Below are positions 10,801-21,698 of a stretch of DNA of 64,000 nt, in pieces. This stretch comes from Monocercomonoides exilis (lineage: Eukaryota > Preaxostyla > Oxymonadida > Polymastigidae). The notes beneath the pieces were generated by a model. The model saw only the letters and a program-made list of their open reading frames with translations. It had not been told where the DNA came from and searched no databases. Location of the stretch: the NCBI GenBank assembly GCA_001643675.2, contig LSRY02000013.1, positions 64,501 through 128,500 on the forward strand. The letters are read 5' to 3'. Each line of letters begins with the position of its first letter. Position 1 is the first letter of the stretch. Made by a program: the position numbers and the translations under genes.

Positions 10801-13800
10801 AGAGATGAGGGTGCCTGGCGGGACAGACGCCACAAGCGCTGCAGCTGTCGAGTCGATGCGCGGGGTGACTGAAAACGAGCTGGAGGCAGCGCGCTGCTGA
10901 GGAGGCACCACTTTCTCAGCCACACCTGCGATGAAGGTGTCGAGCACAGGCATGTTGTCGTTCAGCAGCTGCTCTTTCACGTCGCTGCTTGCAGCAGAAA
11001 GAGCTGTCGTGCCCTGTTTGACATCTGATGCTGCTGCATCCTTCCCTGGCTGGAACATCCCTTTCACCAGCTCCACTTTCTGCTTCGCCTGCTGCTGCTC
11101 CTCCGACAGCTGGATGAGCGTGTCTGGCGTGCTCAGATCCATCGTGAACACTTCCTTCTCCTTCTCCTTCTCTTTTCCTGCCTCGTTGCTTCCACCTGCT
11201 TTCTCTCCATTCTGGTTGCCTCCTCTCCTTCTGAACAGCCCAGCGTCGAGATTGCATTGCACCTCTTCGTCTTTCTCTTCCACCAGAATCTGCGGCACTG
11301 CAATCGGCAGTGTTGCCAGATTGATCGTCCGGATCATGTTCTGCGGGTCACCTGAGTTCTGTGCCTGTGAATTGGATGTGAATGAAAAGGAAAGAGTGTG
11401 TTTCAGAGGGTGAAGTGTTGGGGTGAGTGGGCGGACAGACGAATTGGATGAATCTGAGGAAGATGTGGAAGGTCGGAGAAGAGAAGTGGAATCTGCACCC
11501 GGTTTCGCAACTGCCTCTGCTTCTGAACTGGATTTTTGTTCAGCCTCGTTTCCTTTTGCATTTTCATTTGCTTTGTCTGTTTGCTCTGCTGATTTCGCTG
11601 TGCCTGAGGTGTTGTTGTCCCGAATGATCTCTTCTTCGTTGACTGAAATGGCGCCAAGCGAAGCAGAAGAAAGTGTTGATGTGAGTGGGCGTGGAGTCTG
11701 ACTGCTACTTTTGACATTCGCACTTGTTTCAAAAGACACCGAAGATGACGAAGGTGTTCCTGCAAGCGGCTGGCGAGGTGCCATTTCTTTGGAAGCATTG
11801 TCAATTTGCTCTGTTTCTGCTGCTTCTGCAGCAGCTGCAGTGATTGCTGTGAACTCGTCGAGATCAACAAACTGACCAGGAAAGAATGTTGTGTGCAGTT
11901 TGATCTTCTCCCCTCCTTCTCCATCGCGCTCTTCCACCAGAAACTCGCAATCTCCTCGTCTCACAATCGCTGCCACTCCGCTCCTTCCCCCAGCTCCTCG
12001 TTCTGTTCCACCTGCTGCTGATGCCGCAGCTGCAGCTGCACGCAACATGGTTGTCCCACCTATTCCTGGTGCTAATTGCCCAACGCGTTGCAGACTGCTC
12101 TGTGCAAATCGGTTGACTCCAGCATCGATTGGACCATTGCTGCTTCCTCTGCCTGCGTCCCGGCTGTTTTCGCGAGAATGGCTGAAAGACATGGCCGTTC
12201 CCAGCAGACTCGAAGGATCGCTTTCGTCGCTGTCTTTTCCTGTTCTGTGCAGCTGCTGGGGTGATGCTGTGCGTGGAGAGAGGAGCTTATTCCCAGACAG
12301 CCCAACAACATTCGAAAATGGCGAGGACACGTTTGGCGCAGATGTGTTTCCTCCACCTCCAGATGATGACGAAGAGGAAGAGGAAGACGCAGCATCCATC
12401 CTTTCAATGGCCTTCAGCGAATTCGCCAGAACGCCCTGGAGTTTGGACACGTCCTGTTCCAACGCTGCCTTTTTCTCTTTTGCCTCGAAGAGCTCTCTCT
12501 CCCTCAGCGACAGCACACGCTGCATGTCCTGCATCTTCTCTGTCAGTGCTCTGTTCTGGTCACGCAGGGTTGTCTGGATCTCGTGCTGGTTCAGCTTCAT
12601 CCGCAGCACCTCGCCGTTGTGGTTCTGCTCCATCACCGCCAGCCGCGTCTCGTACTCTGCCTGCATCTTTGTAATGTGGTTGTTCCGGTTGCTTGTCAGA
12701 ATGCGCGAAAGTTCCTGTTAAAATGATCATAATGAGAGACAGAGGAGGGAAATGAATGAACGAACGAATGAATGAAAGCAAAAAATGTTCTCTTTGACAT
12801 GCCTCAAACACAGTCACATAGAGAGACCACAGATGAGTCAGCAATCTTCCTCTTTCTGTGCAAGTCGATGTGACCTGCCTGATTACCTCCTGAAATGCCC
12901 TGCCGATGATCTTCTGGAGGCGGTGGTAGTATTCCTTCCTGTTCACCTTCTCTGTCTTCAGCCGGAGGATCTCGCAGTCCACCCACTTTTCGAGCAGCTC
13001 TGCCTCTTCGCGGGTGGAAGGAATGCGCTTTGCAGCTGTGGCGACGATCGACTGCCAGAGCTCGTTTGACTGCGATCGCCACGCAGACACCTCGCCTTCT
13101 GCCACCGCCGCCTGCATCGGAGACGCCGAGTCACTCACAACATTGCGCGATCCGCCAACGCCCAGCGAAGACGGGAGCGGAGTGCTGCCAAACGAAAAGC
13201 CCTGGCTGCTTCCATCTGCACCAGCTTCACCCGACCGGTCCATCAGCCCCATCCTTCCCATCTTGCTCATCCCGTCCCAGCGTGGAAGCTCTGCACCGTT
13301 TGTGATTGCAAGGTCAGCATCTGTCACTCCGCTGGCAGTTGCTGGTGATGGATGTCCACTTGTAATGGCAATACCGTTTCTGAAAGTAGTTGTCATATGA
13401 TTCCATTCTCTCGCCTTCACTCTTTTTTCGCTCTGATTTTCATTTTCATCAGATTCTAAAGTGGATTCTTCTCTTTCGTCTTTTTTATTTGGCTTTCCTT
13501 GCTCGATTTTTTTGCTATTTCTGGATGGCTTTCCACCTAAGTTTTGTTGTTTTGACTTTGTATAAGGAGAAAAGGGAGGATGAGGAAGATCTGATAACCT
13601 AGTCGGTGGACCAAGCAATGATGAAGCACTAAATTTACTAAATGAAACGCTCGAACCGGAAAGTTTTGGGGCGTTTCTGTCTTGATAACTTCCTTTCCCC
13701 ACGCTTTCCAAAGAGCGAAAAACAACATTCATTGGAGTTGAAAGTGATCCTTGAGTATAATTAGAAGGCTTCTGTTTAAAAGAAGGAGACATAGATCTCA

Positions 13801-13975
13801 AAGGAACGGGGGTTTGAGTTTTTGATTGGGATGAAGTGGTTGGGGTTTGTGTTTGTGATGGAGTCCCATGAAGTGGTTTTAGTCTAATTCGACCAAGAAC
13901 GGAATCTTTGTCAGTATCAACTGGCATGAACTCTGGAGGAGTCATAGATTCTCGATTTTGTTTTGTTGGTGTCAT
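7844..13975 (-). CDS. large coiled-coil protein with axonemal dynein light-chain-like segment
   Basis: Exons: from about 13975 to 12803, 12714-9797, 9704-9102, 8960-8685, 8591-7844; ~1905 residues. After a low-complexity Ser/Thr/Pro N-terminus, residues ~300-450 contain QEVIRQVTSTCTERGRLL, which resembles the (D/E)ELIRQVT..CAERGLLL signature of the p28/DNALI1 and AXDND1 family, followed by a coiled coil. A ~500-residue Ser- and charge-rich stretch follows. The C-terminal half is ordered: FLPVSFRPLIVVSKDFF, then FVFDYYLFQHGLRNLAEMR and VRVFGRLCGML, plus mostly alpha-helical sequence to the stop. The function is inferred to be flagellar or cytoskeletal. Introns 1 and 2 fit GC-AG boundaries (GCATGT, GCTTGT). 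The true 5' end is unresolved: the open frame runs upstream to an acceptor near 14018, and a possible first exon with ATG lies near 14182. Confidence 0.65.
8963..9028. repeat. (AAG/CTT)n tract inside an intron
   Basis: GAAGAA-type repeats on the plus strand. Read on the minus strand they form a long pyrimidine CTT tract just before the intron acceptor at 8961, within the large axonemal-like gene. Seen directly. Confidence 0.8.
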
Positions 13976-14461
13976 GCTTTGCTGTAGAGTTCTCACCGAT
14001 AAAGCAGGAGATTGAGCCTAAGTGAAAAAAAGCATAAAAATTAAATGAACAAATTAATAGCAAACTTAATACAAATTATAAAATGAAAAAAATATGGAAT
14101 GCAAAAAACAAAAATATTAAACCTCTTTTAGGAGTTGCAACTGAAGAAAACGTAACACTGTTAAAATTTTGATTACTCGTCATTCAAAAAATAAACGAGC
14201 TCTTCGACTTTTTTAAAATGTGCTAAAAAATAAAGATGATTTTTTATGAAATATTACAGAATGTATAGTTTCCTTTAAATACAGAATTTCTTAAATAATA
14301 TAAAAAACTTGTGATCTGAACCAGTTTAATAAATATATTCAAATATTCAACAATTAAATTTTGAAATAAAGACTGCTGCTTGCAACGCGAAATGAAATTA
14401 AGTTGAGAAAGGTTTGATTGCTATTAAATGTTGTAGCAACAAAAAGAAGAAACGATTACAT
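13976..14461. other. 5' region of the large coiled-coil gene
   Basis: 486 bp between the EF-hand gene stop and the first ATG used for the large minus-strand gene. An open frame continues to about 14018 after a TTAG acceptor. A short ATG-led stretch (MTSNQNFNSVTFSS) lies near 14182-14115. It is probably a first coding exon, but no canonical donor joins in phase without a choice between weak sites. Confidence 0.4.
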
Positions 14462-15350
14462 TTATGGAGATGCAGATGAAAAGCGGAGCATCTTTGCGAC
14501 TTCCAGCTGTCTAAGAAACTCAGAAAATGTTATTGGGCTTAAAAAGGAAAAATAAATGCTAAAGAAAAATTTATAGTGCAAACCTTGTTGTTGGATCAGC
14601 GGTTGAGCTTATGTCAACCATAAAATGATGAATATCGGCCTACAAGCAAACGCAAAGTTTCAAACTTTTCTCAAAAATATTTTTAAAAAAAACATACTTG
14701 TGTAATTTCTCGTGAAAATCTTCGTGACAAAATCAAAACGCATTGCTCAACGGACAATGTTCCAGAGTCTGAAAGCAAAAAGCAAATGAATAATTGTGAA
14801 AGCCAATATTAATTATATAAAAAAATGAAGTTAACAATACAGATAATTTATTTGCAAGTTGAACAAATATTATCATTTCATACCATCTGGATCATGCATC
14901 AGAAATTCAAATGTATTCAAAAGGCGAGTTGGCTCAGGTGAAAGAGGATTTTGTCTAACACGAACAAAAATATCGATTACATCTTCTATTGTGATTCTTC
15001 CATCTCCATCTATTGTTTAATTTGAAAATTTTAATAGAAGAATTATAAAATTATATAATAAATAAAATTCAGGGTTAACCAGAATCAATTTCCCAAATCA
15101 TCTTTTCTAATTGCTCCTAAATAATAAAAGATATTTCGTAGAATTATTACGATCACATATAAAAGAAAAATACCTTTGTAGTTGGCTTTCCAAGTTTGTT
15201 TATTGTTTGAAGAAGGTCCGAAGCTCCAAGGGATCCACTTTTGGTGGCATCCAACTTTTTAAATACATTTTTAAGTAATACAAGCTCGCTTGCGTCCTTT
15301 TGAATTGAATACTTTATGAGACAATAAAAATGTAATAATCAACAAACCAT
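14462..15350 (-). CDS. EF-hand calcium-binding protein, seven exons
   Basis: Exons: 15350-15348 (ATG only), 15296-15174, 15116-15080, 15009-14884, 14768-14698, 14639-14584, 14537-14462; 163 residues, the size of centrin or calmodulin. EF-hand 2 is canonical (DSDGDGRITIED, calcium ligands at positions 1, 3, 5, 7, 9, 12). EF-hand 3 is close (DPDDSGTLSVEQ). EF-hands 1 (DATKSGSLGASD) and 4 are degenerate. This suggests a calcium sensor, perhaps a centrin or an axonemal EF-hand protein given the neighbours, but I cannot assign a subfamily. All junctions are in phase. Intron 1 follows the start codon directly; its donor is GTTTGT. Intron 3 has GTTAAC, the only donor without T at +4. No single long frame exists here, so it is seen only by splicing. 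Confidence 0.75.
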
Positions 15351-16150
15351 GAAGAAACTTAAGGGTTTGACAGGAAACTTGGATTATATAAGTATTTATT
15401 TCTCATTAAAAAGGAATGAATTTATTAACATTATTCAGTGGATTTGCGATGCATTGTATTCATTTAAAAAAAAGAGAGAGAAAATCTATTTATTTGCAGT
15501 TCATTTCTATTAAAGCAAAAAAAAATAACTTCATTTGAAATGAAAAACTCAAGTAAATCAGTTCCCTGTTGTTCTCAAACACTCTCTTTCCCAAAAAATC
15601 CAATCTCATTACAATTTTTACTTTCAAATGTCTTTTGGTTCTCTTTTGAATGGATTTTCTTCTTTTTTAAATATCCTCGTAGTTTTTCGCAAGCATTGTT
15701 GCCTTTGTTAAAAATCGTCTTCCAACACAATCTCTTTCTGCTTTTTTTTTTCAGCACTTCACTTTTGATAATTGTGGAAAACGTGTTTAATTCAGCAAAA
15801 CTTATCCAAATCCAGTTTCGTTTCAAGAATAAAAATAAGTTGTAAGATAATCTTCGATATGATTGATGAAATGTTGCAGATGAGAAGAAAGAAGAAATGG
15901 ATGCTCCTTTTCATTGTAACATTCAACATTGCGTAACTGTTCAATTGCACTTCGCTCATTTTTTTTTCCATCTGTTGAATTTCTTTGTCTCTTTTTATTA
16001 TCTTTGCTTTCATTCCAAAGAACTTTATAGCTCTTTTTGCTTTCTCATTAATATCTTCCATTAAATCAGCAGTGTCATAATTTTCTTCACTTCTTTTCAG
16101 AATGAGAATTCAAATTTTGAAATCAATTGTTTATTTCATTGACTTAGTTA
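15351..16150. other. intergenic with one small candidate frame
   Basis: 800 bp between two minus-strand genes. Mostly AT-rich. A minus-strand frame at 16061-15792 is described separately. The rest shows no supported gene. Confidence 0.45.
15792..16061 (-). CDS. hypothetical small protein, possibly an exon
   Basis: 89-residue frame starting ATG 90 bp after the XMAP215-like gene's stop. The first ~50 residues are charged and helical (KAKRAIKFFGMKAKIIKRD, then KEIQQMEKKMSEVQ), a plausible short coiled coil. The remainder is hydrophobic and AT-rich and may be intron read-through. A lysine-rich frame continues on the same strand to about 15575 and could be a second exon. No family recognised. Confidence 0.25.
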   Translation of the reverse strand: MEDINEKAKRAIKFFGMKAKIIKRDKEIQQMEKKMSEVQLNSYAMLNVTMKRSIHFFFLLICNISSIISKIILQLIFILETKLDLDKFC

Positions 16151-19100
16151 TTAATTCTCTTTGTTTTCCTCTTTATTCGATTCTGAAGATGTTTTTTCAT
16201 CAGCTTTGATTGCATCTGGTGTAGCAGAAGGTGCATTTGCTTCGTTTGCAACATGACTATCAGAACTGGACGAATCTGATGATGAAGCTGATGAAATTGG
16301 TATTTTTTCTGTTTCTTTTGCTGAAGCTGCTGATGAAACAGCACTTTTCTCCTGATGTATTGTGGAAGACGATGAAGAATGAGAGCTTTTCTTTGAAAAA
16401 GGAATTAGATCGCTTTGTGAGAACATCAGAAATGATTCGGGTTTTACTGCTTTTTTAGCTTCATCTTCTGAATTATTGCTTTTTATCGTATTAAATTCAT
16501 CGACAATCTTCTTCCACTTCTTCATTTCAGCCTCTTCGCTTTCGCTAATTCTTTTCCATGTTGCCTCTCCTTCATTGCCATGCAACACCTTCATCTCCTC
16601 AATGACACATGGCAACACAAATGGCGGTTGAATTGGGCTGCTCTTCAGCGCAGTCAGCACTTTCTCTCCTTTGTCATTCGGAGATGCTTCTAACAAGCAA
16701 TACAAAAGAGTTTTTATCACTCGAATGTCATTTGATATTTCTTCGTTGTTTAACAAACTGTCAACACTTTCAGATAAAGATGAAGTGAATGGTTGAATGT
16801 CAGATGCATTTTCATTGCCTTTTGGAGTTCCATTGACACTTGCATGTAAGCCAATGGAGATATTTTCTTTGTTCTTCCTTTGTGAAGCTACAACACACAA
16901 CTCCTTCATCAGCACATCTGAATCACCGACAATCTCTTCCAAATGAATGTTCTCGTAATTTTCTGGTCGGATCTTCCTCAGCAGCTTTGTGAAGCATCGG
17001 CAGACTAATTGAGACACTGTTTCGGCATCTGTGTTTTTGTCAGCCATCGAAGGAAGCAGAATGAACGAAGAAAGCTGAGATGATATGTCTGTTAATGAAA
17101 ATGAAGAAGGCAAAGAAGAAGAAGATGATGATGATGATGATGATGAAGGTGATGATGAATCCTTTTCAGATTTCTCATTTGTTGAAACAGAAAGACTGCT
17201 TGTTTTTCTCTCTTTATTCAACAATGAATTGCATCTTATTGGTAGTTTGAGCTGTTTCTGCTGCTGCTTCTCATCCTTATCTCCAAAGACAACATTCTCC
17301 ATAGCTGCCAGAAGTGTTCTAAGTGACCGTGTGAGATGGGCGCAGTCAATGACGTGGATGGCTGTGTTGTTGAGCAGCTTCAGGAACGAGCCAGCCTCTT
17401 GATTCAACTGGGCAATCGATTTAGACAGCAACGCCATGAGCAACGTGTGTGTGCAATGTCGCGTCGCCTCCAAAGACAACTTTGAGCTGCGTGCTTTTGA
17501 AGTGAAGGTGATCGAGATGGAGTTGATGGCATAGCGCAGAAGACGCAGAAATGGATCGTTGGTGTGAAATCCAGCGGAAGAAGAAGAAGAAGAAGAAGAA
17601 GAATAAGAAGAAGACAATGATGATGATGATGATGATGATGAACTGCCATCAGAAGACATGAATGAAGCAGACTTTGACAATGAATCGATGCTTTCTTCAT
17701 CCAAAACAGAAACAAGCGAGCGAAAGTGAGAAGCCAACACGATTGCCAATGCAGAGCTTGCTTCATCCAAACCGTCGTCTTCTGTCATCTGCAAGACAAC
17801 ACTGTATTTCTTGTGGAACTTCATGGCACGCTGCACATCGCAGCTGAATTTCAATGAAAACGAGATAGAAGAAGAAGGAATGGACGCCTTGGATGCAATA
17901 AATGAAGTGATTGCGGCAGAAGAAGCAAAAAAGTCTGGTGGGAAAAAGATGAGAAGCGCATTTGCCAGCCACGTTGAGGCATTCCATGTGTTTTCGAAGG
18001 TGTCGTCTGGAAATGTTGTGAAAGACGAGTCCAAAGACGGTGTGGGAAACAATTTTGTGAATGAAATGGAAGAAGCAGAAAAAGATAACGAAGAGCTCCT
18101 TTGAAGTGAAATAGACGAAGACAAAGAGGAGGATGAAGATGATGATAAAGTTGATGATGTTGTTGAAGAAGTTGATGATGATGACGACGACGACAGCAAA
18201 GAAACAAGAGCAGCAGCTGAACGAGAGGGTCCAGCAGACGATGAGGCAGTTGAAGGCATTCCAGCGTGTGCAATGTGGAAGTATGGCGATGGCTGTGTTC
18301 CGATTGCAGCCTCCATCGCCTGCTGTGAGTTCATCGAAGATGATGATGATGAAGCGTTTTGGTTGGTCAGAGCAGGCAGCAGGAATCCACTCGATGCAGA
18401 GGCAGAAATGGGGCTGCTGAGAATGCGAGGTGGCTGAGAGAGTGTCCTTTTTGTGGAAGGCGGCAGCACTGGCGCTGGGACAGAAGAGGCATTTGTGGGT
18501 AGCAGATTCAGAAACGAGGCTGTGTCTATTTGTGATGATGATGATGATGATGATGACAGCAGTTGAGGCTGAAGTGCAGAGTAATGATGAGGTTTTAGCA
18601 GAGAAAGTGGGTTGAAAGTGCGCTGGTTGTTGTTCATCAAGTCAGACGAAGATTGAGTCGAAGGCTGTTTTGGAGGAATCTTCAGCGGAGGGAAAGGAGA
18701 GGGTGTGTGTGCAACAGGAATCGTCTGGAGTGGATCAGGATGTTCGTGTTGTGTCAGAAATTGCAGTGCAGACGGCGGAATTGGCAGCTGAAGCGAAGCC
18801 AAATGGGACGGCAGCATCTGCCTTCGCTGCAGCGCCTCTGCTTCCATCTCTTTTCTGTTTGACTCGTCGTTCAAAATACGCAGAGCTTCTGTGTGGAATG
18901 TCTGGGCACGCTGTTTTGTCTGTGTGTCTCTGTCGTTTGCGAGCGGAACGATACACAAAAGGCACTCCCGCAAGTTCTTCAAATACTCCATCTTCAGTTC
19001 AGAATTGGATGAGATAGAAAGAGAATGCGTTTGGCTACTGCTGCTGCTGCTGTTATTGTTGACACTGCTGTTGATGCTGTCTGGTTGAGAAGAGTCGCCA

Positions 19101-21698
19101 GTTTTTTGTGCTGTGTTTAAAGAAGCCATCTGTGCATTTATCCAACCCAGCACTTCTTTTCGTCCGTTGACCCCTTCTCTTTTCAGAGCTACCGGCAAAA
19201 AGCGCATCAGCTTCACGAAGTTGCATTGGAGTGCCCATTCGTCGAGCGCTTGGAGTGCTGCCTCTCTCACACGCGTGTTGCTGTCGTTCAGCAGCTGCAG
19301 AAGAGGAGGCACAACAACTTTGGCATACAAAGCTATCTCATTCCCAACATTCTGTGCCAGCCGCGCAGACATCTTTGCACACTCTTGCACAAATATTCGG
19401 TTGCTGTCTGTCAGCCAACGAGTCATCTCTGCCATAAATTCTGCCAATCCATCTACGCTACACCGCTTTTGTGTTGATTCAATCACTTTTGTTGCTTCTT
19501 CCAGCGCTTTTCTCCTTTCGTACCATTTTGCAGAGTTCATTCCAGGAATCAAACGGTTAAGTTCTTTGCCAATCTCAACTTTGCCAGCAAAAGCAACTGA
19601 AGATGCAGCCAAAGGTGCTGACGATGAAGTGAGCGGAGCTGAAGCAGATGAAGATGAGCCGCTGTAAATAGAGCTGTTTGCTTGTTGAGTTTGATTCGCA
19701 CTTTTCTCTGTCCCATCTGAATGAAGCATTTCACTTTTATCTTTTTCCAACCCTGGTTTCAAATCTGATTTTTCAGATGGCTCTGAAGATGAAAGTGGAG
19801 AAACAGATGTGCTCTTCTGAGATACAGGAGAAAGGGAGCTTGGATGTTGATGTGCATTTATGGATGATGTGTCTGAGGAAGAAGATGGAAGAGAAGAGAG
19901 AGAAACACCAGAAGATGATTGAACTGATGCTGAAGGCGCTTGCGATGAAGATGCAGAGGAGCCACTCCGCTCAGCTGCGCTTGCTTCGTCCAGACACTTT
20001 CTGACCAGCGCAGTTCGAACGGGTGTCAACCGTGTTATCTTCGACTCAATCAAATCTCTTCCAAAGAAGGAGCCAAGCACGCCCAAGCACTTCGCAGCGC
20101 TTTCTCTCACTTTCCCATCGCCATCGTCGTTCACCGTCTTCACCATCGCTTCCACCATTTCTCTTTCTCCTTCCTCGCTTAAGTTCTTCAGGTGTCCTGT
20201 TGCCTCGTCTTTCAGCTTCGGAACAAGCTCAGCAAAAAGTCTGGTTATTTCTAATTTTTGCTCTTTCACTTTTGAAGCAGACAAGACTGACGATGCCTCA
20301 GTCACTAATTCATCAGCAGAAATGCAAAATTGACACAGAGATATGCACAGCTCTTTAACAGCTGTTATCAAATTCGTTTTTTTCTCCTTCAATTTGTCCA
20401 GCAAAACAGGAAGGATGGCTTTGCCCCAGTTCCCATTGGCGTATCCTTTCCTGAGTGACAAAGCAAGTTTTGTAAAGACGTTGACCACAGAGCACACAAC
20501 AGCCACGTTTGTGTCATTCAGCCCATTTCGCAGCGTCTGGAGCAGTTCTTTGTAGTCTCCTTGTGCCAAATGGGGAACAGAACACATCTCAGCCACTTGA
20601 TCGAAAGCTGCCTTTCGCAAGTTCCATTTTGGATTGTGAGCTTCTTTGTGGATGTCAAACTGTTTGGTGACAAGGCGAGGCAATACCTCAACCGGAGACA
20701 CAACATCATAAAGATCAGCTCCTGCTGCAGATGATGGTTTGGCAGAAGATCCCTTTTGCGAAGGTGTTGAGGATGATGATGCCTCTTCATCGGAACCCAC
20801 CAATGAAGATGATTGAGCAACCTGTGACCTGAGTTGACGCTTTGGAATTGGACGCTCTTTATCTGTCTTTTCATAAGCTTCCTCTAGCTCCTTCATTTGT
20901 TGCGGTTTTATTGGTTTTAGCATTGCTTTTGCCCCATCTCCAAGCCATTTAAGGAGTTCAACTCCCAAAAGAATTGCTTCTTTTCTAACTTCTCCGTTTC
21001 GATTATCCAGAATTCCACTTGTGCATAGGACTTTGACAATATCATCCGGAGGTATTACTGATGGCCCAAAAGTGCTATTTAAAAGAAAACCAAATATCTC
21101 AAAAATTTTGAAAGAGAGAATTTATCACACTTCAAAGCTTCGGCAAGGAAATTCAAAGAAGATATACTGAATTTCACAGCTTTTTCAACTGCCCTTGAGC
21201 ATATCTCGTGCAATACGAATTCTGTTTGCCCATGAAATAGGGATTCAAGAAGGATTTCTGCCGTTTTTCGTTTTACTGGTGGCCTTCCGTTACTAAAACC
21301 TGTTTTGATAACTTTAGGGATAATTTCTTGAAAGTTAAGTTTTGATGGATCTGGGCAGCACGTTATAAGAGTAAAAACGCAGTCTAATGCTGACTGTTGA
21401 GCAGCTGCAAATGTTTCACCTGAAATTGATGGCATCAATTCAACTGTTTTTCATAAACGTTGAATAATGCATTTGACAACAATATCATAAGTATTAAACA
21501 TTCAAAATAAGACAGACAGATTGATTCTAAATCTGGTAAAGAAGTAATATTTATTCCTCTTTCGTTTATTTCTTCATAAAGATCTTTTCGAATTTTCCAA
21601 TTTTTTGACGAAATACGCTCAACAAAATTTAAGGTGTCTCTAGCATTTTTAATATCCTTATCAATTTCGTTGTCCGCTTGTTCAGGAATTCCATTCAT
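16151..21698 (-). CDS. XMAP215/Dis1-family TOG protein (microtubule polymerase)
   Basis: Exons 21698-21518, 21419-21131, 21074-16151; 1797 residues. TOG1 spans the first ~235 residues across all three exons, ending ILLGVELLKWLGDGAKAMLK and MKELEEAYEK, the junction typical of chTOG/MOR1. TOG2 is at ~280-540 (NPKWNLRKAAFDQVAEM, then NDTNVAVVCSVVNVFTKLAL). A third TOG-like HEAT array sits at ~665-880 (SAKWYERRKALEEATKVIES). Long Ser-rich linkers and poly-Ser tracts, encoded by TCA/TCT runs, fill the middle and C-terminus, making the later TOGs hard to define. The family binds tubulin dimers and speeds microtubule plus-end growth, at spindle poles and probably the flagellar apparatus. Introns have donors GTCTGT and GTGTGA. 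Start chosen at MNGIPEQ, where the conserved TOG1 helix begins soon after. Confidence 0.88.
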
